Shown here piece by piece: positions 31,344 to 41,917 of a stretch of 64,000 nucleotides of DNA. Position numbers and translations under genes: made by a program. Source of the stretch: G965213525 sp965213525 (lineage in GTDB: Bacteria > Actinomycetota > Acidimicrobiia > Acidimicrobiales > Poriferisodalaceae); assembly GCA_965213525.1 (NCBI GenBank), contig OZ243889.1:2790001-2854000 (forward strand), in the 5' to 3' direction. The first letter of the stretch is position 1, and each line of letters begins with the position of its first letter. The notes under the pieces were generated by a model that was given only the letters and a program-made list of their open reading frames with translations, did not search any database and had not been told where the DNA came from.

Positions 31344-32897
31344 ATGGCCACCGAGATGGAACGCAAGCTGAGCGACCTCGCCCGTCGCAAGGACGAGGCG
31401 ACCAACGCCGGGTCAGAGCGCGCGGTCGAACGCCAGCACGCCAAGGGCAAGCTGCTCGCCCGCGAGCGCATCGACTACCTGCTCGACCCCGGGTCGTTCC
31501 ACGAGCTCGACATGCTGGCCCGCCACCGGGCCCTCGACGCCGGGCTGCCCGACCGCCCCTACACCGATGGCGTGATCACCGGGTGGGGCACCGTCGAGGG
31601 GCGCCGGATCTTCGTCTTCTCCCAGGACTTCACGGTCTACGGCGGGGCCCTCGGTGAGGTCTTCGCCGAGAAGATCCACAAGGTGATGGATCTGGCCCTC
31701 AAGACCGGAGCACCGCTGGTGGGGCTCAACGACGGTGCCGGCGCCCGCATCCAAGAGGGCGTGGTCAGCCTCGACGGCTACGGCGGCATCTTCCACCGCA
31801 ACGTGCTCGCCTCGGGGGTGATCCCCCAGATCTCGGTGGTCCTCGGGCCCTGCGCCGGCGGCGCCGTGTACAGCCCGGCGATGACCGACTTCATCTTCAT
31901 GGTGCGCGAGACCTCGCACATGTTCATCACCGGACCCGACGTGGTCAAGACCGTCACCGGTGAGGACGTCACGCTCGAGGAGCTCGGCGGCGCCGCCACC
32001 CACGCCTCCAAGTCGGGGGTCGCCACCTTCATCAGCGCGGATGAGAAGGCGTGCCTGGACGACGTGCGGTTCCTGTTGTCGTTCCTGCCGTCGAACAACC
32101 TCGAGATGCCGCCGCGCCTCGATCTCGGGGACGATCCGGAACGCTCGTGCCCCGAGCTGAGGGACCTGGTGCCCGAGCACCCGAACCTGCCCTACGACAT
32201 GATGTCGGTCGTCGAGTCGATCGTCGACGACGGCGAGTCCTTCGAGTACTACCCCAACTGGGCGGGCAGCATCGTGTGCGCCTTCGCCCGCATCGACGGG
32301 ATGCCCGTCGGCATCATCGGCAACCAGCCCAAGGTGCTGGCCGGGGTGCTCGACATCGAGTCCTCCGAGAAGGGCGCCCGCTTCGTCCGCACCTGCGATG
32401 CGTTCAACATCCCCCTCGTCAGCCTCGTCGACGTGCCCGGCTTCCTGCCCGGCGTCGACCAGGAGCACGGCGGGATCATCCGCCACGGCGCCAAGCTGCT
32501 GTACGCCTTCTGCGAGGCCACGGTGCCCCGCATCCAGGTGATCACCCGCAAGGCCTACGGCGGGGCCTACGTGGTGATGAACTCCAAGTCGATCGGCGCC
32601 GACCTCGCCTACGCCTGGCCGACCGCCGAGCTGGCGGTGATGGGACCCCAGGGCGCCGTCGAGATCCTCCACCGGCGTGAGCTGGCCGAGGCGGCTGACC
32701 CGATCGCCCGGCGCGACGAGCTCGTCAACGACTACACCGAGCGGACCGCCAACCCCTACGTGGCGGCCGAGCGCGGCTACGTCGACGACGTCATCGACCC
32801 CGCCGAGACCCGCATCAAGCTGGTGGCAGCGCTGGGGGTGCTGTCGGCCAAGCGCGAGGACCTGCCCAAGCGCAAGCACGGCAACGTCCCGCTGTGA
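31344..32897 (+). CDS. pccB: Acyl-CoA (propionyl-CoA) carboxylase beta subunit, carboxyltransferase
   Basis: This 517-residue protein transfers the carboxyl group from carboxybiotin to an acyl-CoA. It shows MERKLSDLARRKDEATNAGS, RQHAKGKLLARERIDYLLDP, FSQDFTVYGGALGEVFAEKI, GGAVYSPAMTDFIFMV (first oxyanion glycines) and AYGGAYVVMNSKSIGAD (second). Length and motifs match actinobacterial AccD/PccB proteins. ATG at 31344 begins the conserved region. The product, methylmalonyl- or ethylmalonyl-CoA, would feed the mutase at 43822. The biotin-carrying alpha subunit is not in the window. Confidence 0.92.
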   Translation: MATEMERKLSDLARRKDEATNAGSERAVERQHAKGKLLARERIDYLLDPGSFHELDMLARHRALDAGLPDRPYTDGVITGWGTVEGRRIFVFSQDFTVYGGALGEVFAEKIHKVMDLALKTGAPLVGLNDGAGARIQEGVVSLDGYGGIFHRNVLASGVIPQISVVLGPCAGGAVYSPAMTDFIFMVRETSHMFITGPDVVKTVTGEDVTLEELGGAATHASKSGVATFISADEKACLDDVRFLLSFLPSNNLEMPPRLDLGDDPERSCPELRDLVPEHPNLPYDMMSVVESIVDDGESFEYYPNWAGSIVCAFARIDGMPVGIIGNQPKVLAGVLDIESSEKGARFVRTCDAFNIPLVSLVDVPGFLPGVDQEHGGIIRHGAKLLYAFCEATVPRIQVITRKAYGGAYVVMNSKSIGADLAYAWPTAELAVMGPQGAVEILHRRELAEAADPIARRDELVNDYTERTANPYVAAERGYVDDVIDPAETRIKLVAALGVLSAKREDLPKRKHGNVPL

Positions 32898-33142
32898 GCA
32901 CCTCAGCCGAAGCCGCCGACGGGGGGATGCCGCCGGCGTCGGCGTCGATGAAGATCCACCCCGAGCCGTCGGCCGAGGAGGTGGCGGCCATCGTCGCTGC
33001 GCTCGCGGTCGCCGAGGCGCCGGCCGCGCCGCCGGTGCCCGAGCCGACGGTGCCGGTGTGGCGCTTCAGCGGGCGGTGGTGGAGGGTGGCGCCCCGCTCG
33101 TGGCCCTACGGTGCCTTCCCCGACCGCGTCCGCCCTCGCTGA
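32894..33142 (+). CDS. Acyl-CoA carboxylase epsilon subunit-like protein
   Basis: This 82-residue protein has the epsilon signature IHPEPSAEEVAAIVAALAVA near residue 20 and a basic aromatic C-terminus. Epsilon subunits stabilise actinobacterial acyl-CoA carboxylase complexes. GTG at 32894 overlaps the pccB stop (GTGA), so the two are coupled. Confidence 0.72.
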   Translation: MSTSAEAADGGMPPASASMKIHPEPSAEEVAAIVAALAVAEAPAAPPVPEPTVPVWRFSGRWWRVAPRSWPYGAFPDRVRPR

Positions 33143-33170
33143 GGTGTGACCCGACGGCGCGACCGCCGGG

Positions 33171-33986
33171 TCAGGCGAGCTGGGCGACCCCGAACAGCGC
33201 AGCGAAGCGGGTGCACCAGATGACCACGGTGGAGTACCGCTCGAGGTCGATGGCGGGGTCCAGGTCGTAGTTCTGGTCGCCGATGTTGCCCCGCAGATCG
33301 CCGAGGCTGACCCAGTCGTCGTCCAAGACGTCGCCCGGAGCATCGGGCGGGGCGGCCGACAGGTAGACGTCGAGGTCAGGTCCGTTGTCGGCAACGAAGT
33401 CCTCGAAGCGCAAGAAGCGCTGCTCGGTGCCGTCGTTGAGCACCAGCGCCTGACCGTCGACGTCGTAGGTGCCCCGGCCCTCGAAGGCCCCTTGGGCCAG
33501 CGTGACGATGACGGGCCCCGACGCGGCGGATGCCGCCGTCACCTCGCCCGACGTCGGTGCGTCGGCCGTCGGTGCCGCCGTCGCCGGAGGGGCGATGGCA
33601 GCTCCCGCCTCGTCGGGCGTCCCGGGGCCAGACGGTGCTGGCGCCTCGGCGGTGCTCGGGAGGTCAGCCGGCGCAGGCGACTCGTCGGTCGGCACGGGAT
33701 CAGAAGGTGCGGGCCCCTCGGCGGTGCCGGGCCGCTCGGCCGTAGGGGTGCCGGGCAGCTCGGACGCGGGATCGCCGGCGGCGCCGTCGACCGGGACCGC
33801 CTCGCCGACGTCGCTCACGCCGGCGACCGCACCCGAGGCGAAGGTCGGACCCTCGTCGTCGACCCGGTCGTCGAGGAACAGCGCCTGCACGCCGAAGAAC
33901 CCGAAGGCCAGCCACGCCCCGACGGCGGCGAGCACGACTGCGCCGGCGCCGACGGCGATGCGGTGCCGGCGGATGAGCTCGAACAT
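33171..33986 (-). CDS. Membrane-anchored DM13-domain protein
   Basis: This 271-residue protein has a signal anchor (IAVGAGAVVLAAVGAWLAFG), a ~100-residue Pro/Ala/Ser/Thr linker, and a C-terminal DM13 domain: AQGAFEGRGTYDVDGQALVL, LRFEDFVADNGPDLDVYLSA, NIGDQNYDLDPAID and VVIWCTRFAALFG, including the single conserved cysteine. DM13 domains are thought to bind a haem-like or redox group on the cell surface. ATG at 33986. It converges with the carboxylase unit. Confidence 0.85.
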   Translation of the reverse strand: MFELIRRHRIAVGAGAVVLAAVGAWLAFGFFGVQALFLDDRVDDEGPTFASGAVAGVSDVGEAVPVDGAAGDPASELPGTPTAERPGTAEGPAPSDPVPTDESPAPADLPSTAEAPAPSGPGTPDEAGAAIAPPATAAPTADAPTSGEVTAASAASGPVIVTLAQGAFEGRGTYDVDGQALVLNDGTEQRFLRFEDFVADNGPDLDVYLSAAPPDAPGDVLDDDWVSLGDLRGNIGDQNYDLDPAIDLERYSTVVIWCTRFAALFGVAQLA

Positions 33987-34158
33987 GGGAGGCGTCCTCT
34001 CGTCGCGGCGCCCGACGGGGGCCGGTCTCGTTGCACAACCCGGGGGGCCACGGCGCTGTGCCCGTCCGCCGACGGCGTTCTCTGGTCGTTCACCTCGAGG
34101 GAGCGGTCTGCGAGCCGCCCGGCTCGCCCACCCGCCGTGACGCCGTCACACTGTGGTG

Positions 34159-35307
<1,149 letters not shown>

Positions 35308-35393
35308 CCACCGCGGTCGGCCGCTGACGCCCCGGGGGGCTCCGGAAGTCCGTGGCGGGCGTCGAGAGCCCCGACGGTCAGATCAGGCCCCGC

Positions 35394-37841
35394 TCAGGCC
35401 CCGGCCGGGTCGGGCGGGCGATCCAGCGAGAAGGTGACGCTCTCCCCTGCGGCGATCTCGGCGGTCTCGCCCCGGCACTCCACCACGATCGAGCCCTTGG
35501 CGTCGGGCTCGGCGCACACCTGCACCTCGGTCGTCGCCACGCGCACCCGCAGCGGGTGCTGGCGGAAGGTGAGCGCGAACTCCATGGTGCCGAGTGACTC
35601 GGGCCAGACGGGATCGATGCGCAGTCGGTCCCCGGCGACCGACACCCCGCCGAACCCCCGTTGCAGCACGTCGATCGTGCCGGCCATCGACGCCAGGTGG
35701 ATGCCCTCGTGGGTGGTGCCGCCCTGGACGTCCTCGACGTCAGAGCGCAGCGCCAGGTCGAACAGCTCCATCGCCCGCTCGGGGCGGATCCGGGCCAGCA
35801 CCCAGGCGTGCACCAGCGCGCTCAGCGTCGAGCCGTGCGAGGACCGGGCCAGGTAGTGGTCGACGGTGCGGACCAGCGTCTCGTCGTCGAGCTCGTAGTC
35901 GAGGCGGTCAAGGACCTCGCGCAGCTCATCGACTGAGAAGACGTACAGCAGCATCAGCACGTCGGCCTGCTTGGAGGCCCGGTAGCGGTCGATCGATTCG
36001 CCTTCGGCTTCGAGGATGCGGTCGAGGCGGTGGATGTCGTCGTAGCGACGGCGGTAGTCGTCCCAGTCGAGCTCGATGAGGTGCTCGTAGCCTTCGAACT
36101 GGCTGATGACGCCGTCGTGGAACGGCACGAAGAGCCGCTCGGTCAGCACCTCCCAGTGCTCGATCTCGTCGGGGGTGAGCCCAAGGGCCGACGTCAGCTC
36201 GTCACGACGCCGGGGCGCCAGCAGCCCGAGCGCATCGCCGGCCCGGGCGAGCACCCAGGCGGCGAGGACGTTGGTGTAGGCGTTGTTGGCCAGCCCGGGC
36301 TCCTCGGCGCCGGGGTACCGGGTGTGGAACTCGTCCGGACCCATCACCCCGGTGATGATCCAGCGGTCCTTGGACCGGTCATAGGAGGCGAGGCTGGCGA
36401 AGAACCGGGCGATCTCGACGAGCAGCTCGGCCCCGTGCTCGGTGAGGAAGCGCCGGTCCTCGGTGGCCTCGTAGTAGCGCCACACGCAGGCCGCGATGGC
36501 CAGGCCGACGTGGCGCTGGCGGTGCGTGGCGTCAGGCACCCACCGGCCCGACTCGGGGTTGAGGTGCAGGGTCTGGTTCTCCTCACGGCCGTCGCTGCCG
36601 GACTGCCACGGGAACATCGCACCCCGGTAGCCGGCCTCGGCCGCGGCGGCGCGCGCCTCGGGCAGGCGCCGGAACCGGTACATGACGCCCGAGCGGCTGA
36701 GCTCGGGGGTGCGCAGGTTCAGCATCGGCTGGACGAACATGTCGTCCCAGAACAGGTGCCCCCGGTAGGCCTCGCCGTGCAGGCCCCGTGCGGGGATGCC
36801 GACGTCGAGGTCGGCGCGGTTCGCCGCCACGGTGTGCAGCACCTGCACGATGTGCAGGCGGGCGATGCGCACCACCTCGGGGTCGGTGCCCTCGCCCGAG
36901 ATGTGGAACCGCTCCCACAGACGGGCCCACGCCCGGTGGTGATCGGCGAGCAGGTCGTCGAAGCCGCCGAGGCGGGCCAGCCAGCGCTCGGCCTCCTCGG
37001 CGGGCTCAGAGATCGCCCGGTCACGGCTGGTGAAGATCGTGACGACCTTGTCGACGGTGACGGGCACCCCGGTGGCGACGTCGAGCTCGACGGTGCGACC
37101 GATCCAGCCGTCGCGCCGCAGGACGGCCATCACCGGGGCGTCTGGGTCACCGTCGAGGCTGTTGCTGTCCGAGCTGGCGCCGCCGGTCAACACGTTCAGC
37201 CGGGCGGCCATGGCGATGCGCAGGTGCGTCTGGTTGGTCTCGGCGACGAGCAGCACCGAGTCGTCGCCGACCTCGCGGGTGTCGACGACGTCGAGGTGGT
37301 CGCCCTCCAGCTGACGGTACCGGGCGACCAGGTTGTTGCGGACCGTGCCGTCGAGCCCTGAGCGCACCTCGAGACGTCCCGACCAGTCCTCGGCCACGAA
37401 GGTGGTCTGCAGCGCGGCGGCATGCTCGAAGTCCATGCTCACGAGGCGGCGCTGGGTCACGGTGGTCGTGTGACCATGGTCGTCGCGGTAGCGCAGCCGG
37501 CGGGTGAGGACCGCGTCACGGAGGTCGAGGCGCTGGGTGTGCTCGAGCAGCTCGACGTCGTCGACGCAGAACCAGGGGCCGTCCTCGATGCGAAAGGTGA
37601 ACGGCAGCCAGTTCGGCAGGTTCACCATGTCCTCGTTGGACACCTCGTGACCCGACACCTCGCTGACGAGGCGGTTGAACACGCCCGCGCCGTAGGTGCC
37701 CGGGTAGTGGATGCCGTCGTCGTCGCACTCGGGGGCAGCGGCCCGGGTGCATACGTAGCCGTTGCCGGTGGCGCACAGCACCTCGCGCAGCAGCTCGGCG
37801 TCGGGGTCGTACCCCTCGTAGGCCCAGTCCCACTCGCTCAC
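35394..37841 (-). CDS. GH65 disaccharide phosphorylase
   Basis: This 815-residue enzyme is a glycoside hydrolase family 65 phosphorylase of the maltose, trehalose or kojibiose type. It has the N-terminal beta-sandwich (NWLPFTFRIEDGPWF), the (alpha/alpha)6 barrel with the catalytic glutamate in VMGPDEFHTRYPG, followed by LANNAYTN, and phosphate-binding loops ARSSHGSTLSA and QGGTTHEGIH. GTG at 37841 overlaps the phosphoglucomutase stop. The product, beta-glucose 1-phosphate, would be used by that neighbour. The exact disaccharide is not readable. Confidence 0.9.
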   Translation of the reverse strand: MSEWDWAYEGYDPDAELLREVLCATGNGYVCTRAAAPECDDDGIHYPGTYGAGVFNRLVSEVSGHEVSNEDMVNLPNWLPFTFRIEDGPWFCVDDVELLEHTQRLDLRDAVLTRRLRYRDDHGHTTTVTQRRLVSMDFEHAAALQTTFVAEDWSGRLEVRSGLDGTVRNNLVARYRQLEGDHLDVVDTREVGDDSVLLVAETNQTHLRIAMAARLNVLTGGASSDSNSLDGDPDAPVMAVLRRDGWIGRTVELDVATGVPVTVDKVVTIFTSRDRAISEPAEEAERWLARLGGFDDLLADHHRAWARLWERFHISGEGTDPEVVRIARLHIVQVLHTVAANRADLDVGIPARGLHGEAYRGHLFWDDMFVQPMLNLRTPELSRSGVMYRFRRLPEARAAAAEAGYRGAMFPWQSGSDGREENQTLHLNPESGRWVPDATHRQRHVGLAIAACVWRYYEATEDRRFLTEHGAELLVEIARFFASLASYDRSKDRWIITGVMGPDEFHTRYPGAEEPGLANNAYTNVLAAWVLARAGDALGLLAPRRRDELTSALGLTPDEIEHWEVLTERLFVPFHDGVISQFEGYEHLIELDWDDYRRRYDDIHRLDRILEAEGESIDRYRASKQADVLMLLYVFSVDELREVLDRLDYELDDETLVRTVDHYLARSSHGSTLSALVHAWVLARIRPERAMELFDLALRSDVEDVQGGTTHEGIHLASMAGTIDVLQRGFGGVSVAGDRLRIDPVWPESLGTMEFALTFRQHPLRVRVATTEVQVCAEPDAKGSIVVECRGETAEIAAGESVTFSLDRPPDPAGA

Positions 37842-38617
37842 GTCGGCCCGCCCCCGACCACGGTGACCGCCCCGAGGTCGCCGACGACCACGTCGGCGCC
37901 GCGCCCGATGAGCTGGTGACCGTCGCCTCGGCGGTCGATGCCGATGACCAGCGCGAACCCGCCGCGACGTCCGGCCTCGACCCCGGCGGGAGCGTCCTCG
38001 ACGACCACGGTCCTCGCCGGTTCGGCGCCCACCCGTCGCGCGGTCTCGACGAGCACGGCCGGGTCGGGCTTGCCGGGCAGGCCCAGCTCGGCGGCGACCA
38101 CGCCGTCGACGCGCTCGTCGAACAGCTCAGCGAGCCCGGCCCGGGCGAGGACCTGCTCGCAGTTGCGGCTGGAGGAGAACACCCCCGTGGCGATCCCGGC
38201 GGCCTGCAGTCGTCTCACCAACGCCACGGTCTCGTCGAAGGTCCTCACCCCGTCGGCGTCGAGGCGCTGGAGGAAGGCGTCGTTCTTGCGGGTCGCCAGA
38301 CCTTGGTGGGTGAGCGTGCCGGCCGGGTCCGACGGCGAGCCGACCGGTAGGTCGATCCGGCGGGCGGCCAGCAGGTCGGCGATGCCGTCGAGGCGGGGCT
38401 TGCCGTCGATGTGGGCGTCGTAGTCGTCGTCGGTGAACGGGGAAAGATCGGCGCGGCCGTCGTCGTCGAGCTGGCCGAACAGCTCGTCGAACATCCACCT
38501 CCACGCCTCGGAGTGCACCGACGCCGTGTCGGTGATCACGCCGTCGGTGTCGAAGATGACGGCGTCGTGGCGGTCGGGACAGATCTCGGGGGCCACGGCG
38601 TCATGGTCGCACGCCAT
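37838..38617 (-). CDS. pgmB: Beta-phosphoglucomutase-like HAD hydrolase
   Basis: This 259-residue HAD protein has the double-aspartate VIFDTDGVITDTASVHSEAW, the cap region with KPRLDGIADLLAARR, GVFSSSRNCEQVL (motif II serine) and GKPDPAVLVE with VVVEDAPAGVEAGR (motifs III/IV). It converts beta-glucose 1-phosphate to glucose 6-phosphate. The ATG at 38617 is the best start, though no Shine-Dalgarno is seen. Its stop overlaps the GH65 start, and this pairing is a common phosphorolysis unit. Confidence 0.85.
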   Translation of the reverse strand: MACDHDAVAPEICPDRHDAVIFDTDGVITDTASVHSEAWRWMFDELFGQLDDDGRADLSPFTDDDYDAHIDGKPRLDGIADLLAARRIDLPVGSPSDPAGTLTHQGLATRKNDAFLQRLDADGVRTFDETVALVRRLQAAGIATGVFSSSRNCEQVLARAGLAELFDERVDGVVAAELGLPGKPDPAVLVETARRVGAEPARTVVVEDAPAGVEAGRRGGFALVIGIDRRGDGHQLIGRGADVVVGDLGAVTVVGGGPT

Positions 38618-38727
38618 CGAGATGGCCCCATGACCCGAAGGGCCGCTCGGCACCGGCAGGCGGCCGGTCGAGGGCCGGCCGGGCCTCGGGTGGAACTCGG
38701 GGTGGCGAGGCCGACCAGGCCGGCGCC

Positions 38728-38733
38728 TAGCGT
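38728..38733 (+). promoter_or_regulatory. -10-like box of the amidotransferase operon
   Basis: TAGCGT, seven bases before GTG 38741. Confidence 0.45.
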
Positions 38734-38740
38734 GCGGGCG

Positions 38741-39433
38741 GTGCCACGACGGATCGGGGTGACGAGCTGGTCCGAGCGCCGCGACGACAAGGACGTCGTC
38801 GAGCTGAACCGAGCCTTCGTCGACGGCGTGGTCCGCAGCGGCGGGACGCCCTACGTGCTGGCCATCGGTGCGCCGACGAGCGTCGGAGACGTCCTCGACG
38901 TGCTCGACGGGGTCGTGCTCACCGGGGGCATCGACGTCGATCCCGGTCGCTACGGCGCCCCCCGCCACGCCTCGGTCACCGAGGTCGACCCCGATCGCGA
39001 CGCCTTCGAGATCGCGCTCGTGCACACCGCCATCTCGCAGGAGCTGCCGGTGCTCGGGTTGTGCCGAGGCGCTCAGGTGCTCAACGTCGCCCTCGGCGGG
39101 ACGTTGCACCAGCACCTGCCCGAGCACAGCGACCTGGCGCACGAGGTGAGGGAGCGGACCGACGAGACCGCTCATGACATCGACGTCGAAGCGGGCAGCC
39201 TCCTCGGCGAGCTCGCCGGCGGTCGTCGCCGCATCGGGGTCAACACCATCCACCACCAGGCGGCCGATGCGGTCGCCGACGGGCTGAGGGTCACCGCCCG
39301 GGCGCCCGACGGCGTCGTCGAGGCCCTGGAGGACCCCCGCCGGCGCCTGCTCGGCGTGCAGTGGCACCCCGAGCTGATGATCGGCGGCGACGACGTGCAC
39401 CTGGGGCTGTTCGAGTGGTTGGTGGGGGCGTGA
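38741..39433 (+). CDS. Class I glutamine amidotransferase, gamma-glutamyl hydrolase (peptidase C26) type
   Basis: This 230-residue protein has the PuuD-like pattern: GVTSWSERR, DVLDGVVLTGGIDVDPGRYG, PVLGLCRGAQVLNVALGG (nucleophile cysteine) and LGVQWHPELM (catalytic histidine and glutamate). GTG at 38741. Its stop overlaps the ATP-grasp gene. Members hydrolyse gamma-glutamyl bonds. The substrate may be the product of the ATP-grasp partner. Confidence 0.87.
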   Translation: MPRRIGVTSWSERRDDKDVVELNRAFVDGVVRSGGTPYVLAIGAPTSVGDVLDVLDGVVLTGGIDVDPGRYGAPRHASVTEVDPDRDAFEIALVHTAISQELPVLGLCRGAQVLNVALGGTLHQHLPEHSDLAHEVRERTDETAHDIDVEAGSLLGELAGGRRRIGVNTIHHQAADAVADGLRVTARAPDGVVEALEDPRRRLLGVQWHPELMIGGDDVHLGLFEWLVGA

Positions 39434-40377
39434 CCGACGAGAGCTCCAACCCCTACACGGCGATCATCGTCGCTGAGGCCCTGCGTCGCGGCATCGACGT
39501 CGAGCTGATCGACGACGACGGCGAGATGGTGCTCAGCCACGATGGTCGGCGGATCCGCTGCCTGCAGTCGCTCACCGAGCTGACCAGTGCCCTCACCTAC
39601 CTGGACTGTGACGACAAGTGGCGGTCCCGCCAGGTGCTCGCCCGGGCGTCGCTGCCCGTGCCTGACGGGCGCCTGGCCACCTTCGACGATGCCGATCTCA
39701 CCTTCGTGCGCCGCCACGGACGGGTGGTCGTCAAGCCCGCCCGAGGCGAGGGGGGCCAGGGCATCACCGTCGGCGTCGGGCCCGACGAGCTCGACGCCGC
39801 CCTCGAGACCGCCCACCGGGTGGCCCGGCGGGTGCTGCTGGAGGAGCGCTGCCCGGGCGATGACGTGAGGATGCTCGTCATCGGCGACGAGCTGGTGGCG
39901 GCGGCGGTGCGGCGGCCCCCGACGGTGGTGGGGGACGGGCGGCGCACGGTGGCCGAGCTGGTGGCCGAGCTCGACGAGCTTCGCCGGTCCGACACCGACG
40001 GGGTGGCCCGGGTGCCCTATGACGGGGCGACCGCCGAGCACGTGCGCCGCGAGGGCCACGACGCCGACGACGTGCTGGCCGACGGGGAGCGCCTCCGGGT
40101 GAGGGGTACGGCCAACCTGCACACCGGCGGCACCATCGACGACCTCACCGCCGACGTGCACCCCGCCTGGGTCGCCACCGCCCTCGCCGCGGCCCGTGCG
40201 GTGCGGGCGCCGGTGGCCGGCGTCGATCTGATGGTCCCCGACCTGGGCGCAGCGGACCACGTCACCATCGAGGTGAACGAGCAGCCCGGGCTGGCCAACC
40301 ACGAGCCCCACCCGACCGCTGAGCGCTTCGTCGACCTGTTGTTCCCGGCCACCGCCGCCGCCCGTCCGCCCACCTGA
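39430..40377 (+). CDS. ATP-grasp ligase, glutathione/cyanophycin synthetase-like
   Basis: This 315-residue protein has an ATP-grasp fold: LDCDDKWRSRQVLARASLPV, VVKPARGEGGQGITVG (glycine-rich loop), LLEERCPGDDVRMLVIGDEL, ANLHTGGTIDDLT and IEVNEQPGLANHEPHPT, ending with the metal ligands in EVN. The end resembles GshA/GshB-fused and cyanophycin-type ligases. GTG at 39430 overlaps the amidotransferase stop. It joins an amino acid or small acid to an amine; the pair may make and break one gamma-glutamyl-like compound. Confidence 0.82.
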   Translation: MTDESSNPYTAIIVAEALRRGIDVELIDDDGEMVLSHDGRRIRCLQSLTELTSALTYLDCDDKWRSRQVLARASLPVPDGRLATFDDADLTFVRRHGRVVVKPARGEGGQGITVGVGPDELDAALETAHRVARRVLLEERCPGDDVRMLVIGDELVAAAVRRPPTVVGDGRRTVAELVAELDELRRSDTDGVARVPYDGATAEHVRREGHDADDVLADGERLRVRGTANLHTGGTIDDLTADVHPAWVATALAAARAVRAPVAGVDLMVPDLGAADHVTIEVNEQPGLANHEPHPTAERFVDLLFPATAAARPPT

Positions 40378-40386
40378 ACAGGCCGG

Positions 40387-41787
40387 TCACTCAATGCTGG
40401 GTTCGACGACCTCGACGACACCGATGCCGACCTCGGCGTCGATGACCAGGGTCGCGACGTCGTCGAGCTCGTCACCGATGACAAGCCGGTTGGCGAACCC
40501 CTCCTCGGAGCGAAAGATGTCGCGACCGGGCAGCGCCACGTCGATGTCACCCGCCCGGGACGAGGCCTCGATGATGAGACCGACGTCGTCGGGCACCACG
40601 ATGCGCAGCTCGCCGATGTCGACGCTGGCCTCGAGCGGCACCCGGTCGCCGGCTCCGGAGGCATCGTCGATCCCGGTGAGGTCGATCTCGAGCGCACCGA
40701 TGCCGAGCTCGAGGTCGCCGTCCTCGAGTTCGGCGAGGGTGTCGGGTGCGATGGTGCGCTCGCCGACGCCCCGGTCGACGTCGAGGTCTGCGACGGCGAC
40801 GACGCCCAGCACGAGCGCCAGGATCAGCCCGACGGGCACCAGCGCCCACGCCCGACCGAGCCATCCGCTGGCGGCCAGACCGACCCCCACGACGCTCAGG
40901 CTGACGGCGAGCACCACGGCGGGATCGGCGTCCCACCAGTTCAACAGCTCGCCGGCGGCGACGGCGCCCCAGCCCAACAGCAACGCCCCGAGCACCAGGC
41001 GGGTGACCGACAAGCCACGCCACCCCCCCTGGCGCCCCGGCGGCGACGGGGCCGGCCCGGGATCGGCCGCCGGTGCCGGGCCCGGGCCGAGATCAACCGG
41101 CGGTGCCGTCGTGGGGTTGGCATCCTCGACGGCAGCGCCGGGTGCGCCGCCGGGGGCGGTGGTGGGGGCGTCATCGGCGTCGAGCGGTCCGGCCGACGAG
41201 ACCGACCCCCCGGCCCGGGGGGCATCGTCGGCCTCGAAGGCGACGTCTGACGGAAACGTGCCCCCGGTGGGGCCGGCATCATCGGATCCGTTGGACGTGC
41301 CGGTGGACTCCGGGGGGTCGGGGCGCCAGCGGTCCCCGAAGAGCAGCCACCCACCGCCGCCCAGCAGGAGCACCGGCCACAGGAACGACGAGCCGTCGGC
41401 GCCGAGACCGAACCACCTGGACGAGCTGGTCAGGGCGAACACCCCGACGATCAGCAGCGCCACCCCGAGGATCGCCGGGCCCGACCGCGACCCGGGCCGG
41501 CCGTCCCGGTCTCGCCGAAGCACCCCTGTGGCACCGTCGCCGACGGGTACGGCGAACCATGCGGCGAGGTAGGCGAGCAGCCCGATCCCTCCGGCGAAGA
41601 CGAGGAGCAGGAACCCGATGCGGAACAGCACGGGGTCGACGCCGAAGTATCGCCCCAGTCCGCCGGCGACGCCGGCGATGCGCCGGTCGATCGATGAGCG
41701 CACGAGGCGCGGGGTCGGCGCCGGGGAGGGGGTGGGGGCTCCGCTGCCGGTGGGCGTCTCGGAGCCGGCGGGGCTGGTGGTGTCCAT
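40387..41787 (-). CDS. PspC-domain membrane protein with LiaF-like C-terminus
   Basis: This 466-residue protein has a disordered Thr/Pro start, a PspC domain (RRIAGVAGGLGRYFGVDP, then LLVFAGGIGLLAYLAAWFAV), further helices, a ~100-residue Pro/Ala/Gly-rich linker, three or four more helices and a beta-rich tail (LEDGDLELGIGALEIDLTGI, VPDDVGLIIEASSRAGDIDV) like LiaF/DUF2154. It stands divergent from a PspC-kinase and response regulator. In Gram-positives, LiaF modulates the LiaRS pair, so it may sense membrane stress. ATG at 41787. Confidence 0.83.
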   Translation of the reverse strand: MDTTSPAGSETPTGSGAPTPSPAPTPRLVRSSIDRRIAGVAGGLGRYFGVDPVLFRIGFLLLVFAGGIGLLAYLAAWFAVPVGDGATGVLRRDRDGRPGSRSGPAILGVALLIVGVFALTSSSRWFGLGADGSSFLWPVLLLGGGGWLLFGDRWRPDPPESTGTSNGSDDAGPTGGTFPSDVAFEADDAPRAGGSVSSAGPLDADDAPTTAPGGAPGAAVEDANPTTAPPVDLGPGPAPAADPGPAPSPPGRQGGWRGLSVTRLVLGALLLGWGAVAAGELLNWWDADPAVVLAVSLSVVGVGLAASGWLGRAWALVPVGLILALVLGVVAVADLDVDRGVGERTIAPDTLAELEDGDLELGIGALEIDLTGIDDASGAGDRVPLEASVDIGELRIVVPDDVGLIIEASSRAGDIDVALPGRDIFRSEEGFANRLVIGDELDDVATLVIDAEVGIGVVEVVEPSIE

Positions 41788-41917
41788 GGGCCCATCATCG
41801 GGCGGGGTGGCGGCGAGGGGATCCGGGCTCGTCCCGGATCTCCTCCTGAGATCGACCCGCGCCGGTCCGGGTGGGCGACGGAGGGCGTGGCGGGCGACGC
41901 CGGTTCACCATGGGGCC

